Positions 1 to 5,621 of a DNA stretch of 6,003 nt are shown here, piece after piece. Made by a program: the position numbers and the translations under genes. The DNA comes from an uncultured Gemmatimonadota bacterium (lineage in GTDB: Bacteria; Gemmatimonadota; Gemmatimonadetes; Gemmatimonadales; Gemmatimonadaceae): NCBI GenBank assembly GCA_903894655.1, contig CAITQY010000120.1:1-6003 (forward strand), read 5' to 3'. Below the pieces are notes generated by a model. That model was given only the letters and a program-made list of their open reading frames with translations, was not told the DNA's origin and did no database searches. Every line of letters begins with the position of its first letter. The first letter of the stretch is position 1.

Positions 1-129
1 AAGTGTTCGCCATACGCGAAAGCTACCGCGCCGCGGATCAAGGAGTCGTTGATCGCCCGCGTCACTTCGACGCGCCCGGAGGCATGTCAGGCGTTGCTTG
101 ACACCGGCAACCCGACCGAGAACGTTTAG
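1..129 (+). CDS. Possible C-terminal tail of an upstream gene (partial)
   Basis: Frame 1 is open from the left edge to a TAG at 127-129 and would encode 42 residues beginning KCSPYAKATAPRIKESLIAR and ending in NPTENV. About 79% of its codons end in G or C, against about 62% in the other open + frame (3-101), so this is the more coding-like of the two. I do not recognise a family and see no diagnostic motif. A stretch this short can be open by chance at high GC. If real, the gene ends 28 nt before the next start codon. The alternative is that this is simply the upstream region of the next gene. Confidence 0.3.
   Translation, partial: KCSPYAKATAPRIKESLIARVTSTRPEACQALLDTGNPTENV
98..126 (+). promoter_or_regulatory. 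Possible promoter of the SUMF1-CNBD-MBL cluster
   Basis: A perfect TTGACA sits at 98-103, and 17 nt downstream is AACGTT (121-126), a poor match to TATAAT. A start site near 133 would leave a short leader before the ATG at 158. The -35 hexamer is convincing and the -10 is not. It also falls inside the possible upstream coding tail, so the call is weak. Confidence 0.25.
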
Positions 130-157
130 CGCACTTCATTCATTACCGGTCTTCTCC

Positions 158-1126
158 ATGAACAGACGTCTCGTGGCACCACTGCTGGGCCTAGCCGCCG
201 TGGCCGCCTGTTCCGATGCCTCGTCTCCGAGTGGTCCGGTACCCGCCGAATCGATCGCGTGGGTGACGGTCGGTGATCTCCGCAACGCGGTGGACACCGA
301 TCCCTCCGGCCTCGGTTCCGTAGCGACGTCGTTCCGGATCATGACGTACGAGTTCACCAACCAGCAATACGCCGACGTCCTCAACGCGGTGGCGAAGACC
401 GACCGCTACGCGCTCTACAACGCCAGTATGGGCACCGACGCGCGGGGCGGGATCACGCGGAGCGGTGTGGACGGCAGCTATGTCTACGCGGTCAAGCCGA
501 ACATGGGCGACAAGCCGGTGAACTACGTGAGTTGGTTCGACGCGGCGCGGGTGGCCAACTGGTATACGAACGGGGGGACGAGCACGTCGGGCACGGAGAC
601 GGGGGCGTACACGCTCGGTGGTGCGACCAGTGGCACGGCGCCCAGTGGCGCTGCGCCGGCGGTGAATGCGGGAGCGACGTACCATCTCCCCACGGCAGAC
701 CAGTGGTACAAGGCGGCGTACTACAAGGGCGGCAGCATCAATGCCGGCTACTGGGACTACGCCACGCAAAGCAACACAGCGCCCACGCCGGTGACGGCGG
801 GTGCGACCGGAAAGGGCGCGGCGGGCGGCGCGGGCAACTACGCCACCTGGAACGCCACCGCCAGCTGGAACCTTCAAGCCGGCAATCTCACGACCGTCGG
901 CACCAGCGGCGGCCCGAGCGCCTATGGGGCCTTCGACATGAGCGGCAACGTGAGTGAATGGAACGATCAGAACGGCGCCGCCGGGGCGCAGCGTGGCGTG
1001 CGGGGAGGCTGCTGGGCGCACGGCGCCTCTCCGCTGTCGGCTGCGGACGGCTACGTCGATGTACCATCGACCGAGAACAGCTTCCGCGGCTTTCGTCTCG
1101 CCTCGGCGGTGCCGGCGCCGCGATAG
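158..1126 (+). CDS. SUMF1/FGE-sulfatase-domain lipoprotein
   Basis: The 322-residue product starts with a lipoprotein signal peptide, MNRRLVAPLLGLAAVAAC, whose lipobox VAAC puts the lipidated Cys at residue 18. Ser at +2 suggests the outer membrane if Lol sorting applies. The rest is a SUMF1/FGE-sulfatase (C-type-lectin-like) domain: YEFTNQQY (64-71), KPVNYVSWFDAARVANW (119-135), YHLPTADQWYKAAYY (175-189), YGAFDMSGNVSEWND (256-270), RGGCW (282-286) and terminal GFRLA (311-315). True formylglycine-generating enzymes use two active-site Cys just after the RGGS motif. Here one Cys replaces the Ser of RGGS and no second follows, so sulfatase activation is unlikely; a binding or structural role is possible. 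The ATG at 158 is chosen over an in-frame TTG at 98 because it places the signal peptide at the N-terminus. No clear Shine-Dalgarno is visible. The next gene begins 41 nt after its stop. Confidence 0.88.
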   Translation: MNRRLVAPLLGLAAVAACSDASSPSGPVPAESIAWVTVGDLRNAVDTDPSGLGSVATSFRIMTYEFTNQQYADVLNAVAKTDRYALYNASMGTDARGGITRSGVDGSYVYAVKPNMGDKPVNYVSWFDAARVANWYTNGGTSTSGTETGAYTLGGATSGTAPSGAAPAVNAGATYHLPTADQWYKAAYYKGGSINAGYWDYATQSNTAPTPVTAGATGKGAAGGAGNYATWNATASWNLQAGNLTTVGTSGGPSAYGAFDMSGNVSEWNDQNGAAGAQRGVRGGCWAHGASPLSAADGYVDVPSTENSFRGFRLASAVPAPR

Positions 1127-1166
1127 GACGTGTCATCGCAGTCCGAATTCCCTCGAGCACACGACC

Positions 1167-1622
1167 ATGATCACCCCAGAAGCCCCGGACACCCTGGACG
1201 CCGACCACACAGTCGCCCCATCAGCGCCCAGTGACATCGCCCGCATGGCGCGCAGCTACCAAGCGGGCGACGTGGTCTTCGCGGCGGGGGACAGCGCCGC
1301 CGAAATGTTCATCGTGCTCAAGGGAGGCGTGCGCATGGACGTCACCTCGGAAGCGGCCAATGTACATCTGGGTTCCTTCACGACGGGGGAATTTTTCGGG
1401 GAGATGGCCCTGGTCGGTAGCAGCCTGCGTACCGGCACCGCGACCGTGCAGGCCGATGGTACAGAACTGGTGGCGGTCAATCATGCCCGCTTCGTCTACC
1501 TGGTGAACCAGCAGCCCGCGTTCGCACTCAGCGTGATGCGTGTGCTGGCGCAGCGGATCGAATCCATGAATCAGCGGCTGCTGCATCTGACTGGGCAGCC
1601 CTCCAACGGAGCGGCATCATGA
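1167..1622 (+). CDS. Stand-alone cyclic-nucleotide-binding domain protein
   Basis: This 151-residue protein is essentially one Crp/PKA-type cyclic-nucleotide-binding domain. Residues 30-110 give the beta-barrel pattern: YQAGDVVFAAGDSAAEMFIV (31-50), LKGGVRMDV (51-59), then the phosphate-binding cassette GEFFGEMALVGSSLRTGTA (74-92). That cassette keeps the Glu (79) and Arg (88) that contact ribose and cyclic phosphate in known members, so ligand binding is plausible. An amphipathic C-helix follows (about 117-141). There is no DNA-binding helix-turn-helix, unlike full Crp/Fnr regulators (about 220-230 aa), so it probably acts through a partner protein. The first 25 residues look disordered. ATG 1167 was chosen because codons upstream in this frame overlap the SUMF1 gene and do not resemble the family. 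Its stop overlaps the next ATG by 4 nt, implying co-translation with the MBL hydrolase, its likeliest functional partner. Confidence 0.88.
   Translation: MITPEAPDTLDADHTVAPSAPSDIARMARSYQAGDVVFAAGDSAAEMFIVLKGGVRMDVTSEAANVHLGSFTTGEFFGEMALVGSSLRTGTATVQADGTELVAVNHARFVYLVNQQPAFALSVMRVLAQRIESMNQRLLHLTGQPSNGAAS
1608..1611 (+). promoter_or_regulatory. Shine-Dalgarno for the MBL-fold gene, inside the CNBD gene
   Basis: GGAG lies 7 nt before the ATG at 1619, within the last codons of the preceding gene. It fixes the start at the ATGA overlap and supports coupled translation. Confidence 0.6.
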
Positions 1623-2407
1623 ACTCCGAACTCATTCAGGAAGTCGCCGACGGCATTTATCAGATACGGGGTCGCCAGGGAGCCGCCCACATCTACATCG
1701 TGAAGGGAAGTCGGCGCACGGTCATGATCGACAGCGGCCTGTCGCAGACCTTCGCCATCACGCAGTCGGCCTTGGCCGAGCTGGGCATGACCCCGGGGGA
1801 CATCGACCTGGTGTTGTTGACGCACGATCACATCGACCATGCGGGGGGCGCACCGCTCATGCCCACATCCTGCGTCGTCGCGGCGCATCGGATGAGCGCC
1901 GAGAAGCTGGCGCTGAAAGATGAGTTTGCCCAGTACAATCAGGTCTTCGCCGCGGGCTTCGCGCACGTCCAGGTCGATGTGTGTCTGGAGCATGGCTCGA
2001 TCATTGACACGGGCTCCCACCAACTCGAAGTGATCTATACGCCCGGGCACTGCTCAGGCGCCATTTGCCTGTATGAGCACCGCACCCGGGCGATGTTCAC
2101 GGCCGACGTCATCATGGCCAATGGCGTGGTGGGCGGCGTGGTCGCCTCCGGCAACATCAGTGATTTCATCGGCTCATTGCGCCGCCTACGCCCCTGGCAC
2201 ATCGATCTGTTGCTGCCGGGCCATGGCGCCACCAGCACCGAGGCGCTGCGCTGCATCGACATCGGCATTGCGCGGCTGGAGACGCTTTTGCGCGAGACAC
2301 GCGACATCTTCAGCGCCATGACGGGCGCCGATCACGGCTATGCCAGTATCATGCGGTCCCTACGGGGATTGAACGCCGCGTCCCACCCGGATGCGGATGC
2401 CGGGTAA
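1619..2407 (+). CDS. MBL-fold metallo-hydrolase (glyoxalase II-like)
   Basis: The 262-residue protein has a complete metallo-beta-lactamase fold signature. The metal-binding motif THDHIDHAGG gives H69-x-H71-x-D73-H74. Further ligands are H144 in TPGHCSG, D163 in TADV and H202 in PGHG, so the dinuclear site looks intact and the enzyme should be an active hydrolase. The TPGH(C/S)SG form and the length resemble glyoxalase II-like and general MBL hydrolases. The substrate cannot be read from sequence: thioesters, lactones, phosphodiesters and cyclic nucleotides are all used in this superfamily. No signal peptide or membrane segment is seen, so it is cytoplasmic. It overlaps the cyclic-nucleotide-binding gene by 4 nt, which makes a regulatory pairing plausible but unproven. 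About 55 residues follow the last metal ligand and are probably helical. The gene converges on the small peptide gene at 2529-2696. Confidence 0.9.
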   Translation: MNSELIQEVADGIYQIRGRQGAAHIYIVKGSRRTVMIDSGLSQTFAITQSALAELGMTPGDIDLVLLTHDHIDHAGGAPLMPTSCVVAAHRMSAEKLALKDEFAQYNQVFAAGFAHVQVDVCLEHGSIIDTGSHQLEVIYTPGHCSGAICLYEHRTRAMFTADVIMANGVVGGVVASGNISDFIGSLRRLRPWHIDLLLPGHGATSTEALRCIDIGIARLETLLRETRDIFSAMTGADHGYASIMRSLRGLNAASHPDADAG

Positions 2408-2528
2408 CCGTGCGGACAGAAACGGGGCATTCGGCGGCGCGTCTTCAACGCCACGACAGTCACCGACTACTGCGAGGCCAGCATCGGCCGGTCATCGCAG
2501 CTATTGAAGGACGCGTTCCACCGAAGCG

Positions 2529-2696
2529 TTACACATTGACATATTGGTGCGGCGGATTTTCAAAGCAGGGCTCCTGCATATCATGGGTTGTGCAGTGTCT
2601 CCTTGTCCTGCCACCGACGACCTGCTCCAGCTCCGCATCCGTCAGCGACGGATTCTCTGCGTCCGATGTGGGCTGCCCGTGCTTCTTTTCCGTCAT
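2529..2696 (-). CDS. Double-glycine leader peptide precursor, 55 aa
   Basis: This small gene encodes a predicted exported or modified peptide. The leader is 29 residues, with LTDAELEQVVGG at residues 18-29, the typical double-glycine motif cleaved by C39-peptidase ABC exporters. Cleavage after G29 would release a 26-residue basic core starting RTRRHCTTHDMQEPC, with Cys at 35 and 44 and His at 34, 38 and 50. The two Cys could form a disulfide, a thioether crosslink or, with the His, a metal site. The start is fixed by a GAGG (2704-2707) 7 nt before the ATG; a much longer upstream frame reads through non-coding sequence and is discarded. Core codons end in A/T far more often (11 of 26) than leader codons (6 of 29), and rare AGG/AGA arginine codons begin the core. 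No exporter or modifying enzyme lies nearby. The second peptide at 5243 has a matching leader. Bacteriocin, signalling peptide and metallophore are all possible; the core matches nothing I recognise. Confidence 0.75.
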   Translation of the reverse strand: MTEKKHGQPTSDAENPSLTDAELEQVVGGRTRRHCTTHDMQEPCFENPPHQYVNV

Positions 2697-2703
2697 GTTC
2701 GAT

Positions 2704-2707
2704 CCTC
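2704..2707 (-). promoter_or_regulatory. Shine-Dalgarno that fixes the start of the 55-aa peptide
   Basis: Read on the - strand this is GAGG followed by 7 nt and the ATG at 2694-2696. It selects the short leader-peptide reading over the long upstream extension of the same frame. Confidence 0.65.
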
Positions 2708-2711
2708 GCGC

Positions 2712-2734
2712 CAACGTGTGAGACAACGTGTGAG
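2712..2734. repeat. Tandem 11-nt direct repeat upstream of the 55-aa peptide
   Basis: CAACGTGTGAG occurs at 2712-2722 and again at 2724-2734, one base apart, giving a 12-bp period close to one helical turn. On the peptide's strand it reads CTCACACGTTG twice, just upstream of the ribosome-binding site. The position would suit a regulator site or a leader-RNA element, but a chance duplication is not excluded. Confidence 0.5.
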
Positions 2735-2929
2735 CCTTCGGGTACGGGCCACCTGAGGCGTGGTCCGGCGGATACCACGGGCCGGACGCCGACGGCTCCC
2801 CTGCCCTCGCCGCCAGGCGTTCCGGCTTTTCAACCGACCAAGGTCGCGAACGGTTCCCGAGTATCTTCCGGTCGTTGCAGGCGCAGACAAACACCGCGCA
2901 ATCGCCCGCGCGAACTCCCCCCACCCCTT

Positions 2930-2933
2930 GGAG
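2930..2933 (+). promoter_or_regulatory. Shine-Dalgarno of the creatininase-family gene
   Basis: GGAG lies 2 nt before one ATG (2936) and 5 nt before a second, adjacent ATG (2939). The spacing favours initiation at 2939. Confidence 0.55.
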
Positions 2934-2938
2934 ATATG

Positions 2939-3865
2939 ATGCGAACAACGTGGATGGTGCTGTTGACGATGCCCCTGCTCGCGGCCAGCGCCGTGGCGAG
3001 CGCTTCAGCGCAGGCAACGGGGGGTGCCGGTGCGACCGACCGTGCGGCGCAAGCGGCAGCGCGGCAGGCGGCGGCAAACAAGCCCCGTACCATCGACGGC
3101 ATCAATACCGTGTGGCTCGAGGAACTCACGCAGCCCGAGTTCCGTGACATGATCAAGGACGGCTACACGACGGTGCTGATCATGACCGGAGGCGTCGAGA
3201 ACAACGACGGCAACCTCTCGATGAACAAGCACAACATCAACAACAAGCTTCTGGGCGAGATGATCGCGCGGAAAATGGGCAAGACGCTCGTCGCGCCACT
3301 CGTCACGCTCGAACCCGGCAACGCGGGGCCCACCATTCAGCCGGGGCGCGCCGGCCCGATGCTGTCGCAGGCCACGTATACCGCGCTGCTGTATGACATG
3401 GGCAACTACCTGCGCAGCATGGGCTTCACGCAGATCTACTATCTGGGCGATAGCGGCGGGAACGCGCGCGGCATGCAGAGCGCGGCCGACTCACTCACCA
3501 AGGTGTACGCCGACAGCCCGGACAAGGTCTCCTTCAAGCACGTCGCCGAGTATTACAACCACACCGGTGTGGTGCAGCCGTACCTCCAGAACGACCTCAA
3601 GATCCCCGAAGGGATCAAGATCGGCGCCAGCACCGGCACCAGCGGTCTGCACGAAGAGCTCGGCATCGACGCCACGATGGCGCTGGCCGATCCGCAGTCG
3701 ATCCGCTTTGCGCAGCGCGTGAAAGCCGGTCAGGCCGAGATCAACGGCATCAAGTTCGAGTCGCTGAAATGGCTACAGGACCTTGGCCGCAAGGTGGCCG
3801 AATTGCGCGTGACGACGACGATCAACGCGATCACCGCCTATCGGGCCACGCTGCCCAAGCCGTAG
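2939..3865 (+). CDS. Exported creatininase-family protein with altered metal-site residues
   Basis: The 308-residue product begins with a Sec signal peptide, MRTTWMVLLTMPLLAASAVA onward to ASAQA (cut near residue 26), so it is probably periplasmic. The mature part follows the creatininase (creatinine amidohydrolase) fold: WLEELTQPEFRDMIKDG (59-75), TTVLIMTGGVENNDGN (77-92), the central LVTLEPGNAGPTIQPGRAGP (121-140), LGDSGGNARGM (169-179) and LHEELGIDATMALADP (237-252). Classical members bind two metals through an E-x-H pair, an Asp, a His in an NGHGGN-type motif and a Glu. Here E87 remains, but the E-x-H position reads ENN and the His of the GHGGN loop is replaced (GDSGGN). Catalysis may therefore use other nearby ligands (H98, D171, H238, E239/E240) or be lost. 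Do not call it creatininase by function. The length fits the family plus a signal peptide. A frame reading in from 2588 is rejected because it buries the signal peptide. Confidence 0.78.
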   Translation: MRTTWMVLLTMPLLAASAVASASAQATGGAGATDRAAQAAARQAAANKPRTIDGINTVWLEELTQPEFRDMIKDGYTTVLIMTGGVENNDGNLSMNKHNINNKLLGEMIARKMGKTLVAPLVTLEPGNAGPTIQPGRAGPMLSQATYTALLYDMGNYLRSMGFTQIYYLGDSGGNARGMQSAADSLTKVYADSPDKVSFKHVAEYYNHTGVVQPYLQNDLKIPEGIKIGASTGTSGLHEELGIDATMALADPQSIRFAQRVKAGQAEINGIKFESLKWLQDLGRKVAELRVTTTINAITAYRATLPKP

Positions 3866-3882
3866 TGCGGTCGTAGTGCGGT
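3861..3882. repeat. Tandem 11-nt duplication over the creatininase-family stop codon
   Basis: CGTAGTGCGGT is repeated exactly at 3861-3871 and 3872-3882, followed by a partial third copy (CGTAGTCGG) from 3883. The first copy contains the TAG stop of the gene. It looks like replication slippage and is probably neutral. Confidence 0.7.
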
Positions 3883-3892
3883 CGTAGTCGGG

Positions 3893-3906
3893 CCGCCGTA
3901 CGGCGG
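3893..3906. terminator. Palindrome between convergent genes, possible bidirectional terminator
   Basis: CCGCCGTACGGCGG is a perfect 14-nt palindrome in the 67-nt gap where the creatininase-family gene and haem A synthase converge. A GC-rich hairpin here could help end transcription from both sides. There is no T-tract on either side, so it is not a standard intrinsic terminator. Confidence 0.4.
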
Positions 3907-3932
3907 TAGCAGGTGCTCGGCGGCGAACGTCG

Positions 3933-5087
3933 CTAGACGGCCGCCGCCGACTCGACCGGCGGCGCCGACCGTGCGGGGCGCGGGGCCGCCACACTCCGCG
4001 GGGCCTCCGCGGTCGCACCCGACGCCATGGCCCGCTGGGTCGCCACCAGCGCCGCCGTAAGAGCGAGCACGCCGGTGAATTGGTGCAGCACCCCGAGAGG
4101 CACGGGCACGGCCAGCAACAAGGTGGTAATGCCCAGCACCAGCTGCGTCGTGATCACCGCCCCGAAGGCGAACACTGCCCGCCGAACCCCATCGGGCAGC
4201 GGGGCGCCACGCGCACGCCACGCGAGGGTGAGCACAAACGCTGTGACCGAGAGCGCCAACAGCCGGTGGTGAAACTGCGCCGCCGCCGGGTTCTCGAAGG
4301 CGTTGCTCCACCACGGCGTGAGCGTGCCGTAGCCGGGCGGCACCACTTGCCCCCCCATGAGCGGGAACTCGTTGAAAATCCGGCCGCCGCGCAGGCCCGC
4401 CACAAAGCCGCCCGACAGCACCGTGATCCCCAGCAACACGGCGGCACTCAGCAACGCGCGCTGCCAGCGGCGCGGCGTTGCCACGGGTTCACTCCGCTCC
4501 GCCGGCGGGCGGGCGCGCAGCTCGCTGTACGTCCACACGCTCACAGCCAGAATGCCGAGGGCCAGCCCCAGGTGCGCCGTGAGCCGGTAGGCGCTCACGC
4601 TGATGCGCTCCACGAGGCCGCTTTGCACCATGTACCAGCCCAGCGCGCCCTGACAGAGCGTGAGCAGCGGCAGGGCGGTGAGGCGGAGGCGGAGGGCGCG
4701 CGGAATGCGCCCCTGCATCATGAACAGCAGCCACGGGATGGCGAACACCAAGCCCACCGTGCGGGCCACGTTCCGGTGGAACCACTCCCACCAGTAGATC
4801 CACTTGAACTGCGTCAGCGAGATGCCGGCGTGCGTGCTGCTGGCCTGCGGGATCTGCTGAAACTTGGTGAGCTCGGCCGCCCACGCCGCGTCGCCCGACG
4901 GCGGCAAGGCGCCGGACACCGGCTTCCACTCGGTGATGGAGAGCCCGCTCTCGGTGAGCCGGGTAATGCCGCCCACCGCCACCGCGAAGAACACCGCCAC
5001 TATGGAGAGCAGCATCCAGCGACGGAGCGCGAGGCGATCGCGCTCCGGGAGCGCGCCGGGAAGACCAAGGTCGTGCTGAGCAGACAT
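3933..5087 (-). CDS. ctaA: Haem A synthase (Cox15/CtaA family)
   Basis: This inner-membrane enzyme converts haem O to haem A, by oxidising the C8 methyl group, for aa3-type cytochrome oxidase. The 384-residue product has about eight transmembrane segments (near 24-44, 108-126, 136-156, 172-190, 213-231, 275-291, 305-326, 331-350). Signatures match the Cox15 branch: GGITRLTESGLSITEWKPVSG (39-59), FKWIYWWEWFHRNVART (94-110), TAHL (170-173), QFHHR (271-275) and LHQFTG (334-339). Candidate haem or catalytic His are 104, 172, 273/274 and 335. The family usually runs about 300-400 residues, so it is full length, with an Ala/Pro-rich tail after residue 355. The ATG at 5087 gives the usual short cytoplasmic lead-in; an ATG at 5189 would add 34 unlike residues. 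No strong Shine-Dalgarno is visible. No other oxidase-assembly gene adjoins it, so it appears as a lone gene divergent from the 72-aa peptide. Confidence 0.93.
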   Translation of the reverse strand: MSAQHDLGLPGALPERDRLALRRWMLLSIVAVFFAVAVGGITRLTESGLSITEWKPVSGALPPSGDAAWAAELTKFQQIPQASSTHAGISLTQFKWIYWWEWFHRNVARTVGLVFAIPWLLFMMQGRIPRALRLRLTALPLLTLCQGALGWYMVQSGLVERISVSAYRLTAHLGLALGILAVSVWTYSELRARPPAERSEPVATPRRWQRALLSAAVLLGITVLSGGFVAGLRGGRIFNEFPLMGGQVVPPGYGTLTPWWSNAFENPAAAQFHHRLLALSVTAFVLTLAWRARGAPLPDGVRRAVFAFGAVITTQLVLGITTLLLAVPVPLGVLHQFTGVLALTAALVATQRAMASGATAEAPRSVAAPRPARSAPPVESAAAV

Positions 5088-5234
5088 GAGTGAAGGCTGA
5101 CGGGCGTGGCGGAGACGGTCAAGGGATAGTGCGCCTGCCACCAACAAAACATGTGGCCATCGTCCCTCGTTCCACCCACGTGTTTCCACGGATGTACGCC
5201 TGTCTACGTGATCGCGTCCCCCTACGTCTCCCGT

Positions 5235-5238
5235 GAGG
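5235..5238 (+). promoter_or_regulatory. Shine-Dalgarno of the 72-aa peptide
   Basis: GAGG, within GTGAGG, ends 4 nt before the ATG at 5243. The spacing is short but workable and supports this start. No convincing -35/-10 pair was found in the 155-nt gap shared with the divergent haem A synthase gene. Confidence 0.55.
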
Positions 5239-5242
5239 TTTC

Positions 5243-5461
5243 ATGTCACATCAGCCGATTCCGCCGAATACCCAGACGTCGTCTGAGACGACCGTCATCT
5301 CCGACGACCAGCTCGACGCGATCGCGGGAGGGCCGCTCGTAATAGATGATGGGTCAACTAGTACAACGACCATACGCTGCTCCGGTTGCTCGTTTACCAC
5401 GACGAGCGGATCTGTCTGGGTCAGCCACAAAGCTGCCACGGGCCACTTGGTCGCACACTAG
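5243..5461 (+). CDS. Double-glycine leader peptide with a C2H2 zinc-finger-like core, 72 aa
   Basis: The product has a polar 30-residue leader ending ISDDQLDAIAGG (19-30), a double-glycine motif of the kind cut by C39-peptidase ABC exporters. The predicted 42-residue core is Thr/Ser-rich and holds C46-x2-C49-x12-H62-x5-H68, which matches C2H2 zinc-finger spacing. Ile44 (two before the first Cys) and Trp59 (three before the first zinc His) occupy usual hydrophobic positions. A third His (72) ends the chain. The core could instead be cyclised at Cys with Ser/Thr, as in lanthipeptides, but no modifying enzyme is seen here. Codons change at the junction: 6 of 29 leader codons after the ATG end in A/T, against 16 of 42 in the core and 9 of 12 at residues 33-44. 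The leader matches that of the 55-aa peptide near 2600. Function is unknown; an exported metal-binding or antimicrobial peptide is an inference. Confidence 0.78.
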   Translation: MSHQPIPPNTQTSSETTVISDDQLDAIAGGPLVIDDGSTSTTTIRCSGCSFTTTSGSVWVSHKAATGHLVAH

Positions 5462-5621
5462 GCTGGACCACTAGGGGCGCCGAGGTGAACGGGCCCGGTT
5501 GGTGCGGAGCCTCCGTCTCGGGGTGAGCAGATCAGCCACAGGAACGGCTCCTGCCTCCTCCTTCCTGATGCCCTCCTCCCTGCTTCCTCAGCGGTTGGCA
5601 GTCCCCTACCGCCGTCCCCAC
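5462..5621. other. Intergenic gap with a polypyrimidine tract
   Basis: Between the convergent 72-aa peptide and DUF1028 genes, about 43 nt (5548-5590) are nearly all C and T on the + strand. CCTCCTCC recurs at 5554-5561 and 5572-5579, 18 bp apart. The tract is downstream of both genes. No gene, and no hairpin with a T-tract, is visible in the gap. Confidence 0.55.

Noticed and set aside
191..1021. A 276-codon open frame on the - strand, antisense to the SUMF1 lipoprotein gene
   Set aside because: Very Arg-rich, low-complexity product; the + strand product carries the full set of SUMF1 motifs.
2410..2721. A 103-codon open frame on the + strand covering the 55-aa peptide gene
   Set aside because: No family resemblance and no clear ribosome-binding site; the opposite strand has a Shine-Dalgarno and a double-glycine leader motif.
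2588..2938. N-terminal extension of the creatininase-family gene in the same frame
   Set aside because: It would bury an obvious signal peptide, lies opposite the 55-aa peptide, and is rich in Pro, Arg and Ser. A Shine-Dalgarno stands right before 2939.
2697..3077. Upstream extension of the 55-aa peptide frame to 182 codons
   Set aside because: The extra residues overlap the creatininase signal-peptide region, are low complexity, and would place the leader motif in mid-protein.
4080..5093. A 337-codon open frame on the + strand, antisense to haem A synthase
   Set aside because: Its product is Arg/His/Ala/Gln-rich with no recognisable domain, as expected of the antisense of a GC-rich gene. 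The - strand product has clear Cox15 motifs and membrane segments.
5117..5122. TTGACC on the - strand as a -35 box for haem A synthase
   Set aside because: No -10-like hexamer lies 16-18 nt downstream; the spacing falls on GC-rich sequence.
5088..5189. ATG at 5189 as the start of haem A synthase
   Set aside because: The 34 added residues do not resemble Cox15 N-termini, and they would use up most of the gap shared with the divergent peptide gene.
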